From: Methanobacterium sp.
GTDB lineage: Archaea; Methanobacteriota; Methanobacteria; Methanobacteriales; Methanobacteriaceae
Assembly (NCBI GenBank): GCA_021372715.1
Contig: JAJFTX010000093.1
Location: 1 to 6,080, forward strand
Length of the DNA stretch: 6,080 nt
Direction of reading: 5' to 3'
Shown: piece after piece, positions 5,765-6,080 of the stretch
Layout of the letters: each line of letters opens with the position of its first letter
How positions within the stretch are numbered: position 1 is the stretch's first letter
The notes under the pieces: generated by a model
Told to the model about the DNA's origin: nothing
Seen by the model: the letters and a program-made list of their open reading frames with translations, nothing else
The model's database searches: none
Position numbers and translations under genes: made by a program

Positions 5765-6080
5765 ATGGAAACCCCTAAAGTTACAATAGTTATCGTTAAT
5801 TGGAATGGTTGGGAAGATACTATAGAATGCCTGAAATCCCTTTATCATGTTAATTATACTAATTTTAACATTATTATTGTGGATAATCATTCACAAGATG
5901 ATTCGGTTAAGAAAATTAAAGATTACATCGAAAATAAAAAGCTTATCCTAATTGTTAATGATGAAAATTACGGATTTGCAGAGGGAAACAATATTGGAAT
6001 AAGGTATGCACAAAAAAATTTTAATCCCGATTATATTTTACTCTTAAATAACGATACCATTGTTGATAAAGAATTCTTAG
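5765..6080 (+). CDS. GT2 family glycosyltransferase, rhamnosyltransferase-like (WbbL/COG1216 type), N-terminal 105 codons (runs off right edge)
   Basis: The start of a GT-A glycosyltransferase that probably adds a sugar to a lipid-linked glycan in the cytoplasm. The visible residues show the typical order for the WbbL-like group: VTIVIVNWNGWEDT (6-19), VDNHSQDDS (39-47), NYGFAEGNNIG (68-78, the conserved NxGFaxGnN block) and LLLNNDT (92-98), where N96-D97 stands at the metal-binding DxD position. No membrane segment has appeared by residue 105. The ATG at 5765 gives the expected N-terminus with little extension and has a weak GGTG upstream. It lies 37 bases after another GT2 gene on the same strand and is probably in its transcript. 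It differs in type from that neighbour, which acts on carrier phosphate; this one is more likely a chain-extending enzyme. Donor, acceptor and full length cannot be seen. Confidence 0.87.
   Translation, partial: METPKVTIVIVNWNGWEDTIECLKSLYHVNYTNFNIIIVDNHSQDDSVKKIKDYIENKKLILIVNDENYGFAEGNNIGIRYAQKNFNPDYILLLNNDTIVDKEFL

Overview
The window looks like chromosomal DNA from an AT-rich methanogenic archaeon, most likely of the Methanobacteriales. That placement is inference from family resemblance and base composition, not a database match. The archaeal evidence is an AglB/STT3-type oligosaccharyltransferase, its partial paralogue, and BRE/TATA-type promoters in place of -35/-10 boxes. All five recognisable genes concern glycan assembly or transfer, so this reads as part of a protein N-glycosylation or surface-glycan locus.

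Layout. On the minus strand, a complete aglB (420-2675) is followed by the first 103 codons of a second aglB (1-311), which runs off the left edge. The two are tandem paralogues, 67/103 identical without gaps over the shared N-terminus. A 108-base gap between them holds a perfect 9-bp stem-loop and a start region with an offset mini-ORF. From 2676 to 2834 lies a divergent promoter region with back-to-back TATA elements. On the plus strand follow a polytopic membrane protein with GT-C-like features (2835-3941), a left-handed beta-helix (hexapeptide) N-acetyltransferase resembling the WbpD/WlbB group (4069-4713), a GT2 polyprenyl-phosphate sugar synthase-like protein with two C-terminal membrane segments (4789-5727), and the start of a second, soluble-looking GT2 enzyme of the rhamnosyltransferase-like type (5765 to the right edge).

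How they may fit together (inference). The acetyltransferase would finish an amino sugar, the GT2 enzymes would add sugars to, or charge, the polyprenyl-phosphate carrier on the cytoplasmic side, the GT-C-like membrane protein could use a polyprenyl-phosphate sugar on the outer face, and the AglB copies would move finished glycans onto Asn-X-Ser/Thr sites. No flippase, tRNA, rRNA, CRISPR array or mobile element was seen. No gene-free stretch exceeds 300 bases; the largest gap is the 159-base divergent promoter region. I found no wholly new system. The points most worth checking are the paired AglB enzymes, an atypical WWDYG motif in the complete copy, the unassigned GT-C-like protein, and a probably leaderless GT2 gene.
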